A stretch of 64,000 bases of DNA from Unio delphinus. Its lineage: Eukaryota > Mollusca > Bivalvia > Unionida > Unionidae. The translations under genes were made by a program, and so were the position numbers. Positions 27,216 to 41,090 of this stretch are shown here, piece by piece; position 1 is the first letter of the stretch; each line of letters opens with the position of its first letter. The notes under the pieces were generated by a model. It was not told the DNA's origin and did not search any database. It was given only the letters and a program-made list of their open reading frames with translations. The stretch is from contig JAQISU010000118.1 of NCBI GenBank assembly GCA_029339505.1, positions 5,259,501 through 5,323,500 of the forward strand, in the 5' to 3' direction.

Positions 27216-27489
27216 CAGCAACTAAAAATATTTTAAAAAATAAATATTTAAGCAGCTTTATCTCAGTAAACTGCTAAATAGAGTTGAACGTAATTTGAAA
27301 TAAGACATTGTGGCAAAAAGAACATTTGTTAATGGATAAATGGTACTGATTTCTCATCAGAAGGGGATAAAATTTAAAAGCGAATAACAGAGAAACCATG
27401 AAAGAATTTAAGCCAGTCAACCGTATTGGAGGAAACGTTTACAGACTTGACAGAGTTTGATTTCTTGGTCATCTGTTCATGCATTTGGC

Positions 27490-27655
27490 TGTAAGATTGA
27501 TATTAAACAGGTGAATGTAAGATTGATATTAGACAGGTGAATGTAAGATTGATATTAGACAGGTGAATGATTCAAGGCCCACTGTAAGATTGATATTAGA
27601 CAGGTGAATGATTCAAGGCCCACTGTAAGATTGATATTAGGTGAATGATTCAAGG
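27490..27655. repeat. Short irregular tandem repeat
   Basis: Repeats of GTAAGATTGATATTAGACAG, with and without a GATTCAAGGCCCACT insert. Confidence 0.88.
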
Positions 27656-28117
27656 CTCACATTGTTTTTATGATAGCATTATTAACCAAACAATGAGGTA
27701 AATGACTGATATTTGGTAATCAGTTTTGAATAAGTATGCAGATGAACTGATTAGATTTTCATAGCAGTATAGCAATGTTTTGCAAACAGAAATCAAGTTT
27801 TATGGACAGTATAGAAATTAAATACATCTCATCCAGTAGCATAAAAATGCCCCCCCCCCCCCTGCAAAATTTAATTATGCAGCACCATTCCAAGTTAAAT
27901 AATGTTGTTTGATGAGACTGATGTTGAGCCCTAACTGGGCATGGATTGCCCTCCCCATCCCTAGGCCAGTGTTGTTTGGACAGTTGCTGATATCACCTTT
28001 TAAAATTATAATAATGAAAACATATTAAATATTTCATATAGAAAGCTTTAAGAATAAAGTTTTTGCTTCACTTTTCTTGTGACGATCTGCAACTGTTTAT
28101 CTATGTATTATTCATAA

Positions 28118-28336
<219 letters not shown>

Positions 28337-28580
28337 TAAGTCTGCAGGTTGTATTTTATAGTGTATTTTACCAGCCATTTTTATCTAATGTTATGTCTGC
28401 AGGTTGTTTTTTATGGTGTATTTTACCAGCCATTTTTATCTAATGTTATGTCTGCAGGTTGTTTTTTATGGCGTATTTTACCAGCCATTTTTATCTAATG
28501 TTATGTCTGCATGTTGTTTTTTATGGTGTATTTTACCAGCCATTTTTATCTAATGTTATGTCTGCAGGTTGTTTTTTATG
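28337..28580. repeat. 55-bp minisatellite starting at the splice donor of exon 3
   Basis: About 4.4 copies containing GTCTGCAGGTTGTTTTTTAT. The first unit overlaps the donor GTAAGTCTGCAGG. Confidence 0.93.
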
Positions 28581-28634
28581 GTGTTAAGTCCATGGAACTC
28601 AGCAGTTAACCTTTTGAAAAAGTAGGGACATGCT

Positions 28635-28858
28635 TTTTTTGGGGATAAGGTTGACAGGCTTTTTTAAGGACAAGACTGACAGGCTTTTTTATGGATAAGG
28701 CTGACAGGCTTTTTTATGGATAAGGCTAACAGGCTTTTTTATAGATAAGGCTGACAGGATTTTTTATAGATAAGGCTGACAGGCTTTTTTATGAATAAGG
28801 CTGACAGGCTTTTTCATGGATAAGCTGACAGGCTTTATAATAGATAAGGCTGACAGGA
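28635..28858. repeat. 25-bp minisatellite, about 9 copies
   Basis: Variants of GATAAGGCTGACAGGCTTTT plus TTATG. Confidence 0.92.
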
Positions 28859-31800
28859 AGGCAGCAAGAGATAGACTGAGTAAAGTGAATTTGGTATGAT
28901 AAAGTAAATTATATAATAGGGACTGAAAAGTAATGATTAGTTGTGCAAAATGATGTATATTAGTAAAACAATAAAGGCCTAGGTCAGCTAGTTTAATACT
29001 GTGTTACATAAATGTTTATTTACATCTGAAAAACAACTATTTAGAGGACAGACAGGTATAAAATGGGCCCAAAGTGGGGGGATATGGTCATCTTCAATTA
29101 AGTTTTAAAAGTGGGTGATGAGCTTTTAATTGGTCATTGCTGTTATCATCACATAATAGCCAGTATGTAATATCAGTTAATGCCGATGACTTTTCTACTA
29201 AGGAATACACCAAAATTTTACCTTTAAATCCCCACAGTAGGAAAACCATGCCATTGATTTCTGATATTGTATTACCATACCCATTGATAAGGCTGGAACT
29301 ACTTTTTCCTTGAGGTTTCCTGGTTACAACTGAACAAATGTAAATAAATATTGAGTAGCCTCACTTGAAATTTGAGAGGATTTATTTATTTAAATTATTC
29401 ACTGGAATTACAAAATGCTCCAAACTAAATCCCTATATTGGAATACTGTGAATTCATTCAAGGACATTTTGGATTATATCATTGTGATACATTAAGACCT
29501 TAAGATACATTACCACATTCCAGGCTATTGATACATCAGCACATTCAGAACTGTAATTCATTTGGATCACCACTGGAATTCATTTGGAACTCGTACATTT
29601 GGACTTGTGATAGAAATGTTAGGACTATCTGGAAGTTAATTTACAATACTGTAAGTTCTTTTCAAATTGTCACTTTGTATTCTAGTGAAATGAATTTTAT
29701 TTGTTAAATTTTACAAAACATTTTGGTTTTTGCTCTTTTCTGTAACTTATTTTAAGATTATAGAGTTGTAACAATCTCAAAAATCTTCTCATAGATGGAA
29801 AGTTAAATTGGTAATGACTTTTCACCAAAAGAAATCTGATGATGTCAAGTTGGTACTAAATGAAAATGGTGCTTTGTTCTCATCATTTATTTAATACCCA
29901 CTTTCTTATGATCTCACATGATTGTTTTGAGATCCTGATATTATCAACTCAGTCACCAGCATTTGATGGTAGTGATAGGAAATGTTGATAAATGAATATT
30001 TGATAATATGAAATTTAAATATTTACTACAATTCATATTAGAGAAAAACAATGAAAATGTCATTTTTAAATATGGGGTAATGCCATTTTTGCTTCAAAGT
30101 TTGTGGCCATGGATTGTATGTTATCTAGTCAAGCCAGGGCCACCGTTCACATGTTGGCTTTCTTTAATATTTTATTAGTAGGTAAAACCACTCCTAAACA
30201 TTTTCAAGAATGAATAAAATAAGTTGATATAATTCAACCCTTTCTGTCGTGATTTTATTAGTTTCTCACACTATTAAAATTCAAGTGTTTAAAATCACAT
30301 TAAGGACATGAGCCATGGAAGGTCAAAGATAGTATACCTTTGTGATGCATGCTTAGTTCTGACAATTCAGTTTGATCGAAGTGGAAAGGATAACACCAAT
30401 ATAGACCCAAAATTCCTGCTGAGCTGAAAATTATTTGACTTATCTAAAAACTAATTCATAATTCAGTTATTTAATAATCCATTAATCAAGGCAGAGTGAA
30501 TTCTTTTTTGTGTGTACTGCAGACATATAACAGTGTCATGGTTGAGGAGCTATGTGATCAGTGTTTACATAGAAAGTACATTGAAAATCACATCTGCATT
30601 ACATGTTGTACATTTTAAAAAATCAATTGTTATTCATCAAATTTATTTGAGATATTGTCTGAGGTTTAGATGGAAAAAAAAAACACTATAAAGTTAAGAT
30701 GGTAGTAAGCCAGGAATAAAAAGTGCAAGTCCTGCAGTGATTTATTATTTTCTTTCCAACCTATATTGCCTGGATGAAATTAGTAGAGAGAACAGCCTTT
30801 CTAATAATTTATGTTGATTCAATTCAAGAGAGGTTCCACTGAGTAGAATTAGTTATTTTAAAAGATTTAAATCAAGACAAATTTCCAAGGTTATTACAAC
30901 CTTGAAAGTCCTTGAATTGAGAGGTTTGCTTTAAAATGTTGTTGTCTTCTTTGTATAGGTGGCATTGTAACATTTGACCAACAATGAGATGTACTGTATA
31001 CTGTAGCAAATGGGATCTGCTTTATAGTAATTGGTAGAAAGATTTGAAGGGAGGATAAATGAGGGCAATTTTGTAAGGTGTTTGTGAAGATATTGGATAT
31101 GTCCAGAATGGTTGAAAATGCTTGCAGGTCTTATACGAAAAGTAAGGAGCAAGAGAAATGCAAGTTCATCTGCTGTTACATTTTATTAATTCTTTTAGCT
31201 TTCCTCTGCAAAGTTGAGGTAAAATATTTTATTACCTGTGACATCAGCGTTGGCATTGGCATCTGCACAGATAAAAGCATATACATATGTATACCTTCAT
31301 CGAATGTCAAACCATTCTTACTTCCTGTGTCTTGGGACACAGTTTGGAGTGGGTTTAATAGTATATACCAGCAGGAAAGAGGGCTGAGGAGACTGGATTT
31401 GTATATACATGTACATTGTTTTTGTGTTTGGCTTAGGCTTTTTTTGCACACTGTATATATACTTTGTACCATGAAATCAGTGAAACCTTGATACCCTTTA
31501 CTTGTTGAATGCCTATATGACCTGTTTGGCTTTTACTTTATTACGAGTTGGTATAGACAGGTGAAGTGTCTGAGTGAGATCAGATTAATTTTTTCTGGAT
31601 TCGACACATTTTTATTCTCTTACAAAGACCGTGCCCATAATAAATAAACAAGTCCATTAAAGTTCAAAGGTCACTGGGCAGTGCTGTGTGCACATTATTA
31701 TTATTATTACTGTATATTGATGCATCTGCAGTAATGTATTTATTTTGAAATTCAGCCTAAATTTCATTACTTTGATTCTTATAGTACATTCGTTTATTAT

Positions 31801-32154
31801 GAAGCCTTAGGTAGGAAAATGAAATAAGTGTACTGGCTTTTTCAAACTAATACTGTATTCCCAAAAATCCTACAGTATTACTAAAAAAAAAACTAGTTCC
31901 TGTTTTCCCGTACAAATGCAGTAGCCTATAATTCCTTTACTTCCTGACAAGTTGGATGAACCAATGTGCCGAAATTCCAATAGTTTGATTGATGCTGGTG
32001 AAAAATATGTTTTTGGATGCAGGATATATTTATGTTTTTAATCAAAAGAAAGTGACAGAGTCTGGGGAAAAAAACGGTAAGCAGATATACTTCTTTTCTC
32101 GTATCACATATTGAAGTCTTTCAAAAGGAACAGTCTTCCTTTTCGATAATAATT

Positions 32155-32488
32155 ATCTTCCAAAACAGTCGATTCAGCAAAAATGTTCTGATTCTATCAA
32201 GCTTGAAGCATTAAAATCTTTCCCCAAAACAGTCGATTCAGCAAAAATGTTCTGATTCTATCAAGCTTGAAGCATTAAAATCTTTCCCCAAAACAGTCGA
32301 TTCAGCAAAAATGTTCTGATTCTATCAAGCTTGAAGCATTAAAATCTTTCCCCAAAACAGTCGATTCAGCAAAAATGTTCTGATTCTATCAAGCTTGAAG
32401 CATTAAAATCTTTCCCCAAAACAGTCGATTCAGCAAAAATGTTCTGATTCTATCAAGCTTGAAGCATTAAAATCTTTCCCCAAAACAA
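32155..32488. repeat. 64-bp minisatellite, about 5 copies
   Basis: Near-identical units containing CCCCAAAACAGTCGATTCAG; very low divergence suggests recent expansion. Confidence 0.95.
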
Positions 32489-33729
32489 ACGCTTATGTTC
32501 ATTATAATACTCCTATAGGTTAAACATGAACAGAAAGCAGAAGGTGTTTTTTCTGTATTTACTTTTTTTCTTTTTTTGGGGCACCAGACAGATGCCCCCC
32601 TCCCAATTAAATAAAAAGTAAAATGTTTTTATGTGTGTATGTGCTCCCCTCGACATGTAGTTTATGTGAGTTTTTTTATTTTCTTTAAGTTCCCTTAAAT
32701 TTAGTTTTTCCTATTTGGATAATATAAAAATTTTGAAAGGGGTATTTTTATTCTCATTTTCCCTAGTGTTACTATAAAAGGGTTTTCCGAGGTGGGATTT
32801 ATCTACCCTCTTTCAGATCCACTTTCTTAATAATTTTGGTTTGACCATGGCTAGTGGTCTTTTGACCATGGCTAGTGGTCTCCTATATCCTGTGTTTGCT
32901 AATAATGTTGGTGCTATTTTGCCTGTGTGCTATATATATATACATATTTTCTTGTTTGGATAGCCTTTTCATTCGAATCTGACCAGTTGTCTTATTTCGT
33001 GATTTCTACCTCTAATTGGGTCATCTCTTTCATCATTTTTGTTAAAGAAGTACATACATTTATATTTATTTCATTTTGAATTTCGGTAAAGTAAGGTTTA
33101 TTTTTTAGATTGTTTATTTTACTGTGTCTCACTTTACTTTCTATGTTTATCTTCATTTAGTCCGACTGATCTTGAGTCGGGGTCTGTACATTTTTATTTT
33201 TGGCTGTACTTCTTCTGTCTTAAGTTAGGTCGTTTTTTTTTTTTTGTTTAGTTATTTAATCTTGAAAGTCTTTTGAAATGGTTTATTTCCCATGAATTTG
33301 GGTTCTATGCAGTATGGGATCTGCACAGAGAAAGAGTTTTTAGGATGTTAGCATCCAAAAGTAAAATTATTTAACTATTCCTATTCTAAGAAATGTATAT
33401 TCCTTAATGAGGTGTTTTCCAAACTCTTCCACAGGCCTGTCCACTCCGTGTAACACCATGTGATATAGCCCTATGACATCCTCATAATGTACTTTCCCCA
33501 TTAAGTCTCCTATTCTATGCAATCAATTTTACAATAAATTCAGCTCTAATTTTTTGTAAGAATTGTAATGGTCCAGCACCTTATTTTAATTTTTTTATTT
33601 ATTTATTTATATTTTCTTTTTCCTTTTTTGTAAATTTAAATTTTAAAATTTTAACAAAATAAAAAAAGAAGAAAAAAAAGTTTTTCCCTATTTCTTAATT
33701 GTAATAATTGTCCACATCTAAGCATCATC

Positions 33730-33872
33730 TTTGTAATGTAGTCTGTGATCTGTTTAATTAAGTCTTTATAATGTAGTCTGTGATCTGTCTAATTAAGTCT
33801 TTATAATGTAGTCTGTGATCTGTCTAATTAAGTCTTTATAATGTAGTCTGTGATCTGTCTAATTAAGTCTTT
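33730..33872. repeat. 35-bp minisatellite, about 4 copies
   Basis: Units contain TCTTTATAATGTAGTCTGTG. Its minus-strand frame joins the possible LINE fragment to its right. Confidence 0.92.
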
Positions 33873-34517
33873 TTTTAAATTTCCGTCTAAGAAGAGTATC
33901 TGTTGTATGTTATATTTGTCGATCTTAAAGATTTCCATAATAAGTTTAAGTCTCTCTTCTTTTATATTATCACATTGTGTCATTGTGTGGTACTTAGAAA
34001 AAAGGTGCATTCCTGCATAGTGGGCAGCTAACTTGGTTCCTTAAAGCCACTTCGCTTGTAAGCCAGGCGTTGTGGAGGTACTTTAATATAATACTCTGTA
34101 TTTTGTATGATGTTATATTGTATTTACATGCAAAATATGATTCAGTCAGTTCAAAGTCTTTCTGGATGGATGAAAGAGCTTGCTTCCCAAAAACAGAAAT
34201 ATCCATTGACAGTGAGTTGTCCTTCAAGAAATTTCTTTTTAACAGAGAGCATTTTTGGTTGGTTTACTAGATGATATCTTTGAACAGGTGTTAGAGGGAA
34301 GAGATGGGTTGATGATCTTAATACTAGAATTTGATGCACACTGGTATATCAAATTTCTTGCCATTTTTCTGTCTTGCAATCTCCCTGTTATCTGGTTCAT
34401 AATATACATATTGGATTTGAATATTGCAATACGTGTGTATTCAACTAAATTAGTAATGTCACTCGGTACAGAGAAATGGATGATCGGCTTAAATCTGCTT
34501 GATCTTGGTATTGCCAT
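33820..34517 (-). pseudogene. Possible LINE reverse-transcriptase C-terminus, broken
   Basis: Minus-strand frames read a Cys-Pro-Leu-Cys box followed about 15 residues later by an aromatic-rich stretch, then CDNIKEERLKLI, which resembles the zinc-like C-x-x-C...H...C end of some LINE reverse transcriptases. The frame is split over several overlapping pieces. The evidence is weak and no core RT motif is present. Confidence 0.35.
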
Positions 34518-34877
34518 GAAAGAGATGTATACATGTCAGTCATCTATTTACCATTCATAGATAATACTTAGTATTGCCATGAAATAGATGTATACATGTC
34601 AGCCATCTATTTACCATTCATAGGTAATACTTAGTATTGCCATGAAAGATGTATACATGTCAGTCATCTATTTACCATTCATAGATAATACTTAGTATTG
34701 CCATGAAAGATGTATACATGTCAGTCATCTATTTACCATTCATAGATAATACTTAGTATTGCCATGAAAGAGATGTATACATGTCAGTCATCTATTTACC
34801 ATTCATAGATAATACTTAGTATTGCCATGAAAGAGATGTATACATGTCAGCCATCTATTTACCATTCATAGATAATG
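34508..34877. repeat. About 61-bp minisatellite, 6 copies
   Basis: Units contain TATACATGTCAGTCATCTAT and TTAGTATTGCCATGAAA; 59 to 63 bp long. Confidence 0.93.
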
Positions 34878-35382
34878 CTTCTGCTGATTTTTCCTCCTGG
34901 ATATTTGTTAAAATCAATTTTGCTTCTAAAATTTCAAATTTAAAAGTTTGCTTTATAGAATCTAGAACCTGAGACATTTTTTTTCGGATGCTTTTTCCAG
35001 GCAAGGCAAGAGTTTGAGTCATTCAAATTCATCCTTTACAATTAATATGGAAGATTATGAATAAGGTCAAAAGTGACAGAGCTGATAAAAATTTGACAGT
35101 TAATTAGGTCTGTTCAGAGTTTCTCTCAAATTCAAGGTTCAAGACATGCATTGTTATTATGAATCCACATCAAGCAAAGTTTACTTTTTCTTGTTATGAT
35201 GGACATGTGGTTAAGGTGTTTCTACAGAATGGAGTTTAACATGGTGTTAAAAATGTGCTATTTTAGTAATCCCAACAGATTTATATGAATATTCATACAT
35301 AGATCTATCAGTAGCTGGCATTCATTTTATTTTCTGTATGTATGATTATTGGTATAAATGTGTGTTTGTGTTTATATATATA

Positions 35383-36272
35383 CAGTGGAGCCTCATTAAT
35401 CCGGACTCTGTTTATCCGGAAATCTTACTATCCGGACATAATTCAATGGGAGCGTAATTCCTAAACGTTTATTTGCTCCGTTAATCAAGAAATCCGTGTT
35501 CTGGATCTGGAAATCAAAATAGAGGACCAAAGTGTAAAATTACATTAAAACTTGTCTCAATAATCCAGAAATAATATGTCCAAAAATAAGAAAATTGAAA
35601 AAATCTTATATGAAAATACTGTCAGTAGAATAATACATAAACCACAATAGTGAAGCCTTTGAAAATCTATGGCCACTATCAATAACTAAGTAGTGTGACC
35701 ATATTGTAACCAGCGATTGTATAAACTGTCTATTTTAGCTAGTCACTGATGGGGTGTTAATAACGAAACAAACACACTGGGATCAAATCGTCCACGCTTT
35801 TTGACATAACATATGGTAAATAAATTAAAATTGTCATTAAGCTGATTTGTTGTTTACCAACTGTATGTAACAATCACAGTTTATTGATGGCTATACAAAT
35901 ACATTTGACAGATTTAAGCTGTGGACAGTTAGGCTTCATTTTCGAATAAAATGGGGACGTCAATCATTAGCAACTGTAACAGCTGAAAAATATGACTTAT
36001 AAAATGACTGCATTTTATTAGTTTACCATAACGCATTTAACTGCAAGATAACATATGGTAAATAAATTAATAGATGTATTCATTAATTTATTTCAACCAT
36101 TATTGAATATACAGTAAATTACATTTAAAGCTAGCATATACATGTACATATATATATACACTGTGATGATATTGTAAAATAAAAAATTTGCATGATTCAG
36201 TTATCTGGAAAACTCATTATTTCGGACATATTCACTGGGAAGGCATGTGTCCAGATTAACGAGGCTCCACTG
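35383..36272. mobile_element. Non-autonomous pogo/Tigger-like (Tc1-mariner) element, 890 bp
   Basis: Starts CAGTGGAGCCTCATTAATC and ends GATTAACGAGGCTCCACTG. These inverted repeats are flanked by TA on both sides (35381-35382 and 36273-36274), the target duplication of Tc1/mariner elements, and the terminus resembles Tigger elements. Inner inverted parts repeat TATCCGGA-like boxes. No transposase frame is seen. Confidence 0.8.
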
Positions 36273-36273
36273 T

Positions 36274-36284
36274 ATGTATGTATG

Positions 36285-36362
<78 letters not shown>
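36274..36362. repeat. (TATG)n/(TA)n microsatellite
   Basis: Starts as TATG units at the edge of the Tigger-like element and continues as a long TA run. Confidence 0.95.
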
Positions 36363-36366
<4 letters not shown>

Positions 36367-37154
36367 CAGAGACAGACAGACAGACAGAGTGAGAGTTGAT
36401 GGATTTATGGCTGATTGATGGGTATATGGATGTATGGAAGGTTCAATTAGGTTAGCATTAATGAAATTGATTTAGAATTTACAGGATGGACCAAAGTTTA
36501 ATAGATGTGCATGATCAAGACAGCAGTAAAGTCAAATTTTCTAAGATTTTTTTGATAATATTTGGTAATAGGTTATTACGTGTGTAGGTTTGATAACAAT
36601 ATATGAAAGATTTGAGCTAAAAATGTTATTTTTATGTTTGAAAATATTTTATCTGAATTCTTTCACCGGCACAATTTAAAGCTATGAAGATAATTATAAA
36701 TGGTATACATTAAATGTTCATGATTAGAATTAGGTTATTGTCATAGCATTCAACTTTAAATGGTTTTTATTTTCTATTTAATGCCAGCTTGGAACTCATT
36801 AAGAACATTTTTTATCTTTCCTGAGTCAGCTTCTTTGACTTTAAACCCAGTGTTGCATGGTTATTTTGGTCTAACTCTTTTGTTCCTTGGCCCAACTTCT
36901 GCTCTTGTTCAGACATAAATTTTACATAGTATACGTAGATATTTTTTATGCATATTTTCTTTGTAGGTAGGCAACACAGTTGCATTTATTTTGGTCCTAA
37001 TGGACACATATTGGATTGTTGTCGTAAGGATTTTCAGGTAATGGATTATTAATGACATGATGTTATTCAGACTCCATTTTTGCCTCCCAGCCACGTAAAT
37101 GTTCTCAATTCACACAAATTTTAGTTTTACTTTTCTCTGTAAAAAAAGAGAGAT

Positions 37155-38690
37155 TTATGTGTATGCATTTTCTAGTATGAAATTTAAGCATTGTTTTGAT
37201 ATTTATGACTACAGCGAAGACTTTCAATCAGAAATTTAAGTATTTTGTTTTGATATTTATGACTACACTGAAGCCTTTCAATCAGAAATTTAAGCATTGT
37301 TTTGATATTTATGACTACAGTGAAGACTTTCAGTCAGAAATTTAAGCATTGTTCTGATATTTATGACTACACTGAAGCCTTTCAATCAGAAATTTAAGCA
37401 TTGTTTTGATATTTTTGACTACAGTGAAGACTTTCAATCAGAAATTTAAGCATTTTGTTTTGATATTGATGACAACAGTGAAGACTTTCAATCAGAAATT
37501 TAAGCATTGTTCTGATATTTATGACTACAGTGAAGACTTTCAATCAGAAATGTAAGCATTGTTCTGATATTGATGACTACAGTGAAGACTTTCAATCAGA
37601 AATTTAAGCATTGTTTTGATATTTATGACTACAGTGAAGACTTTCAATCAGAAATTTAAGCATTGTTCTGATATTTATGACTACAGTGAAGACTTTCAAT
37701 CAGAAATTTAAGCATTGTTTTGATATTTATGACTACAGTGAAGACTTTCAATCAGAAATTTAAGCATTGTTCTGATATTTATGACTACAGTGAAGACTTT
37801 CAATCAGAAATTTAAGCATTGTTCTGATATTTATGACTACAGTGAAGACTTTCAATCAGAAATTTAAGCATTGTTTTGATATTTATGACTACAGTGAAGA
37901 CTTTCAATCAGAAATTTAAGCATTGTTTTGATATTTATGACTACAGTGAAGACTTTCAATCAGAAATTTAAGTATTTTGTTTTGATATTTATGACTACAG
38001 TGAAGACTTTCAATCAGAAATTTAAGCATTGTTCTGATATTGATGACTACAGTGAAGACTTTCAATCAGAAATTTAAGCATTGTTCTGATATTTATGACT
38101 ACAGTGAAGACTTTCAATCAGAAATTTAAGCATTGTTCTGATATTTATGACTACAGTGAAGACTTTCAATCAGAAATTTAAGCATTGTTTTGATATTTAT
38201 GACTACAGTGAAGACTTTCAATCAGAAATTTAAGCATTGTTCTGATATTTATGACTACAGTGAAGACTTTCAATCAGAAATTTAAGCATTTTGTTTTGAT
38301 ATTGATGACAACAGTGAAGACTTTCAATCAGAAATTTAAGCATTGTTCTGATATTTATGACTACAGTGAAGACTTTCAATCAGAAATTTAAGCATTGTTT
38401 TGATATTTATGACTACAGTGAAGACTTTCAATCAGAAATTTAAGCATTGTTATGATATTTATGACTACAGTGAACACTTTCAATCAGAAATTTAAGCATT
38501 GTTCTGATATTTATGACTACAGTGAAGACTTTCAATCAGAAATTTAAGCATTGTTTGATATTTATGACTACAGTGAAGACTTTCAATCAGAAATTTAAGT
38601 ATTTTGTTTTGATATTTATGACTACAGTGAAGACTTTCAATCAGTAATTTTAGCATTTTTTTTATATATATGACTACAGTGAAGACAAGA
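37155..38690. repeat. 52-bp minisatellite, about 29 copies
   Basis: Units contain TGACTACAGTGAAGACTTTC and AATCAGAAATTTAAGCATTG. A 55-bp variant (GCATTTTGTTTTG) recurs. Confidence 0.95.
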
Positions 38691-39026
38691 TAGATGAAAT
38701 CTTTCATAACTGCATTAGCAACATTGCTTTAGAATGGATAATAAATTTCAGATTGTGGAAAAAATGTGAATTTAGACAATGTCCTGGTTTTGCTGGAAAA
38801 CTTAAGAAAATTGCAAAAGTTTTATGCACACGGAGAACATTTAGATTAATTTACTAAATGAAAATTTTAGCCAAGGTTTGTGAAAACAGTAGTTTGAAGT
38901 TTTTGTAAGAAACTTTAACTGCCAGAATGGAACCAGCAATCTTCATTATTCAGACAATGTTTTAAATGAGATTGGATACTGGTGCTTTAGTGTCCAACAT
39001 ACTATGAGCTTTCAAAACTCCAGTCT

Positions 39027-39709
39027 TAATCACAATAGCTTCCTGTGGGTCAGCGGGTCTTGCCAGGGTTTTCTTGCATTCCTGTGGGTCAGCGGGTCTT
39101 GCCAGGGTTTTCTTGCATTCCTGTGGGTCAGCGGGTCTTGCCAGGGTTTTCTTGCATTCCTGTGGGTCAGTGTGTCTTGCCAGGGTTTTCTTGCATTCTT
39201 CCTGTGGGTCAGCGGGTCTTGCCAGGGTTTTCTTGCATTCTTCCTGTGGGTCAGTGGGTCTTGTCAGGGTTTTCTTGCATTCCTGCGGGTCAGCGGGTCT
39301 TGCCAGGGTTTCTTGCATTCTTCCTGTGGGTCAGCGGGTCTTGCCAGGGTTTTCTTGCATTCCTGTGGGTCAGCATGTCTTGCCAGGGTTTTCTTGCATT
39401 CTTCCTGTGGGTCAGCGGGTCTTGCCAGGGTTTTCTTGCATTCTTCCTGTGGTTCAGCGGGTCTTGCCAGGGTTTTCTTGCATTCTTCCTGTGGGTCAGC
39501 GGGTCTTGCCAGGGTTTTCTTGCATTCCTGTGGGTCAGCGGGTCTTGCCAGGGTTTTCTTGCATTCCTGTGGGTAAGCGGGTCTTGCCAGGGTTTTCTTG
39601 CATTCTTCCTGTGGGTCAGTGGGTCTTGCCAGGGTTTTCTTGCATTCTTCCTCCAACAGTCATACTGGTTGCTATATATAGCCTGTCTTGTCCTGAAAAA
39701 TGGCATTGA
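39027..39709 (+). mobile_element. SINE copy 3, with its core expanded into a 39/42-bp array
   Basis: The left flank CAATAGCTTCCTGTGGGTCA and the right flank TGAAAAATGGCATTGAATC match the body and tail of the SINE at 6977-7215 (CTTCTTGTGGGTCGG and ATGGCATTAAACC). Between them (39047-39655) about fifteen 39- or 42-bp units repeat the segment CTGTGGGTCAGCGGGTCTTG plus CCAGGGTTTTCTTGCAT. The tRNA head is missing. Confidence 0.8.
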
Positions 39710-40204
39710 ATCAGTGACAACACACAGATTTTGACCTATGATAATTGTTATATACACAGATTTCTAGGATACAGCCTTGCTCTAATAACATAACAGCAGT
39801 CAGGCAACTACCTACTAAAATATTTACATGTTCAGAAGAAATTTTTACTCAATTTATTGTAGAAATATAAATGTTGAGAATGTTAATAGCCTGAATTTAT
39901 CACATGAATCTTTTAAAAACTTTTTCACATGATCCTTGTAAAATAAATAGTTACTGATTAAGATATGTCTATGGTAAGCATATAGTATTATTGTGGAGTA
40001 AGACTGATGCACTTGTTTGAGCTTTAGTAAAACAAATGAAAGCAAATAGACTTCCTGTACAAAATATAGATCTTTCACAGAACAACGATGGCACGTTTTT
40101 TGACAACATCCTTTTCATTAAAGAGAATCTTGTTTTCTGAGAGAGTGGAAAATTAATTTGACTTGCAAAAATTTAAACTTACCAGTTTAAGTTGGTCTGT
40201 GGAT

Positions 40205-40330
40205 TTTGAACCCATACAGATAAATAATACATTCAATGAATTTTCAACCCATACAGATAAATAAATACATTCAATGAATTTTCAACACATACAATTAAAT
40301 AAATAAAGTGAATGCTCAACTTATACAGGT
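40205..40330. repeat. About 40-bp repeat, 3 copies, upstream of exon 4
   Basis: Variants of CATACAGATAAATAAATACA with TTCAATGAATTTTCAA. Confidence 0.85.
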
Positions 40331-40346
40331 GAAAAAATACATGTAG

Positions 40347-40502
<156 letters not shown>

Positions 40503-41090
40503 TGAATTTCTACTTCTTGTTTAAACATTTATTTTGGATCTAATTAAATATATATCACCCATAAATAGAGATAAATCAATTACTGTAAAAGATGACATCA
40601 CAAGTATATGTTAAAGAATCACTTAATTTTTAATTTCTGGTATTTCCTTATTTGCATGTGATGGGAACTTGTATATTCTACTTTGATGATTTCATGCTAA
40701 TTCTCTCAGAAAGTGTTCATACTTGGTAATTATATATTTTATGGAGTCAGTACTTGATCACATACACTTGTGGGCTTTTATTGTGTTCATACCATTGTTT
40801 TTTTTAGCTGTGAAATATGATATCGGCTGACATGAAATAGGGGCTAATGTCTGTGTTTCACATTTCAGTAAAACCATGTACTGAGGAAAACAAAAGTCCA
40901 TAACTGTGTTATTACCTAACCAGTTCTTACGACCAAGTGTCCTTGTGGCAAATGGTCCTGCATCTGGCATGCAATGTCCATCACCCATTGTCTGTCACGT
41001 GTCATCCATTCACATTGTTTTGTATCAACTTGTTCTAAAAATATGCTGTTTTCAGTTTTCACTCAGTCTTGGTAGGAATGTTCTACCACA

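Noticed and set aside
39004..39757. Several frames of 130 to 229 codons on both strands
   Set aside because: They cover the 39/42-bp SINE-derived array.
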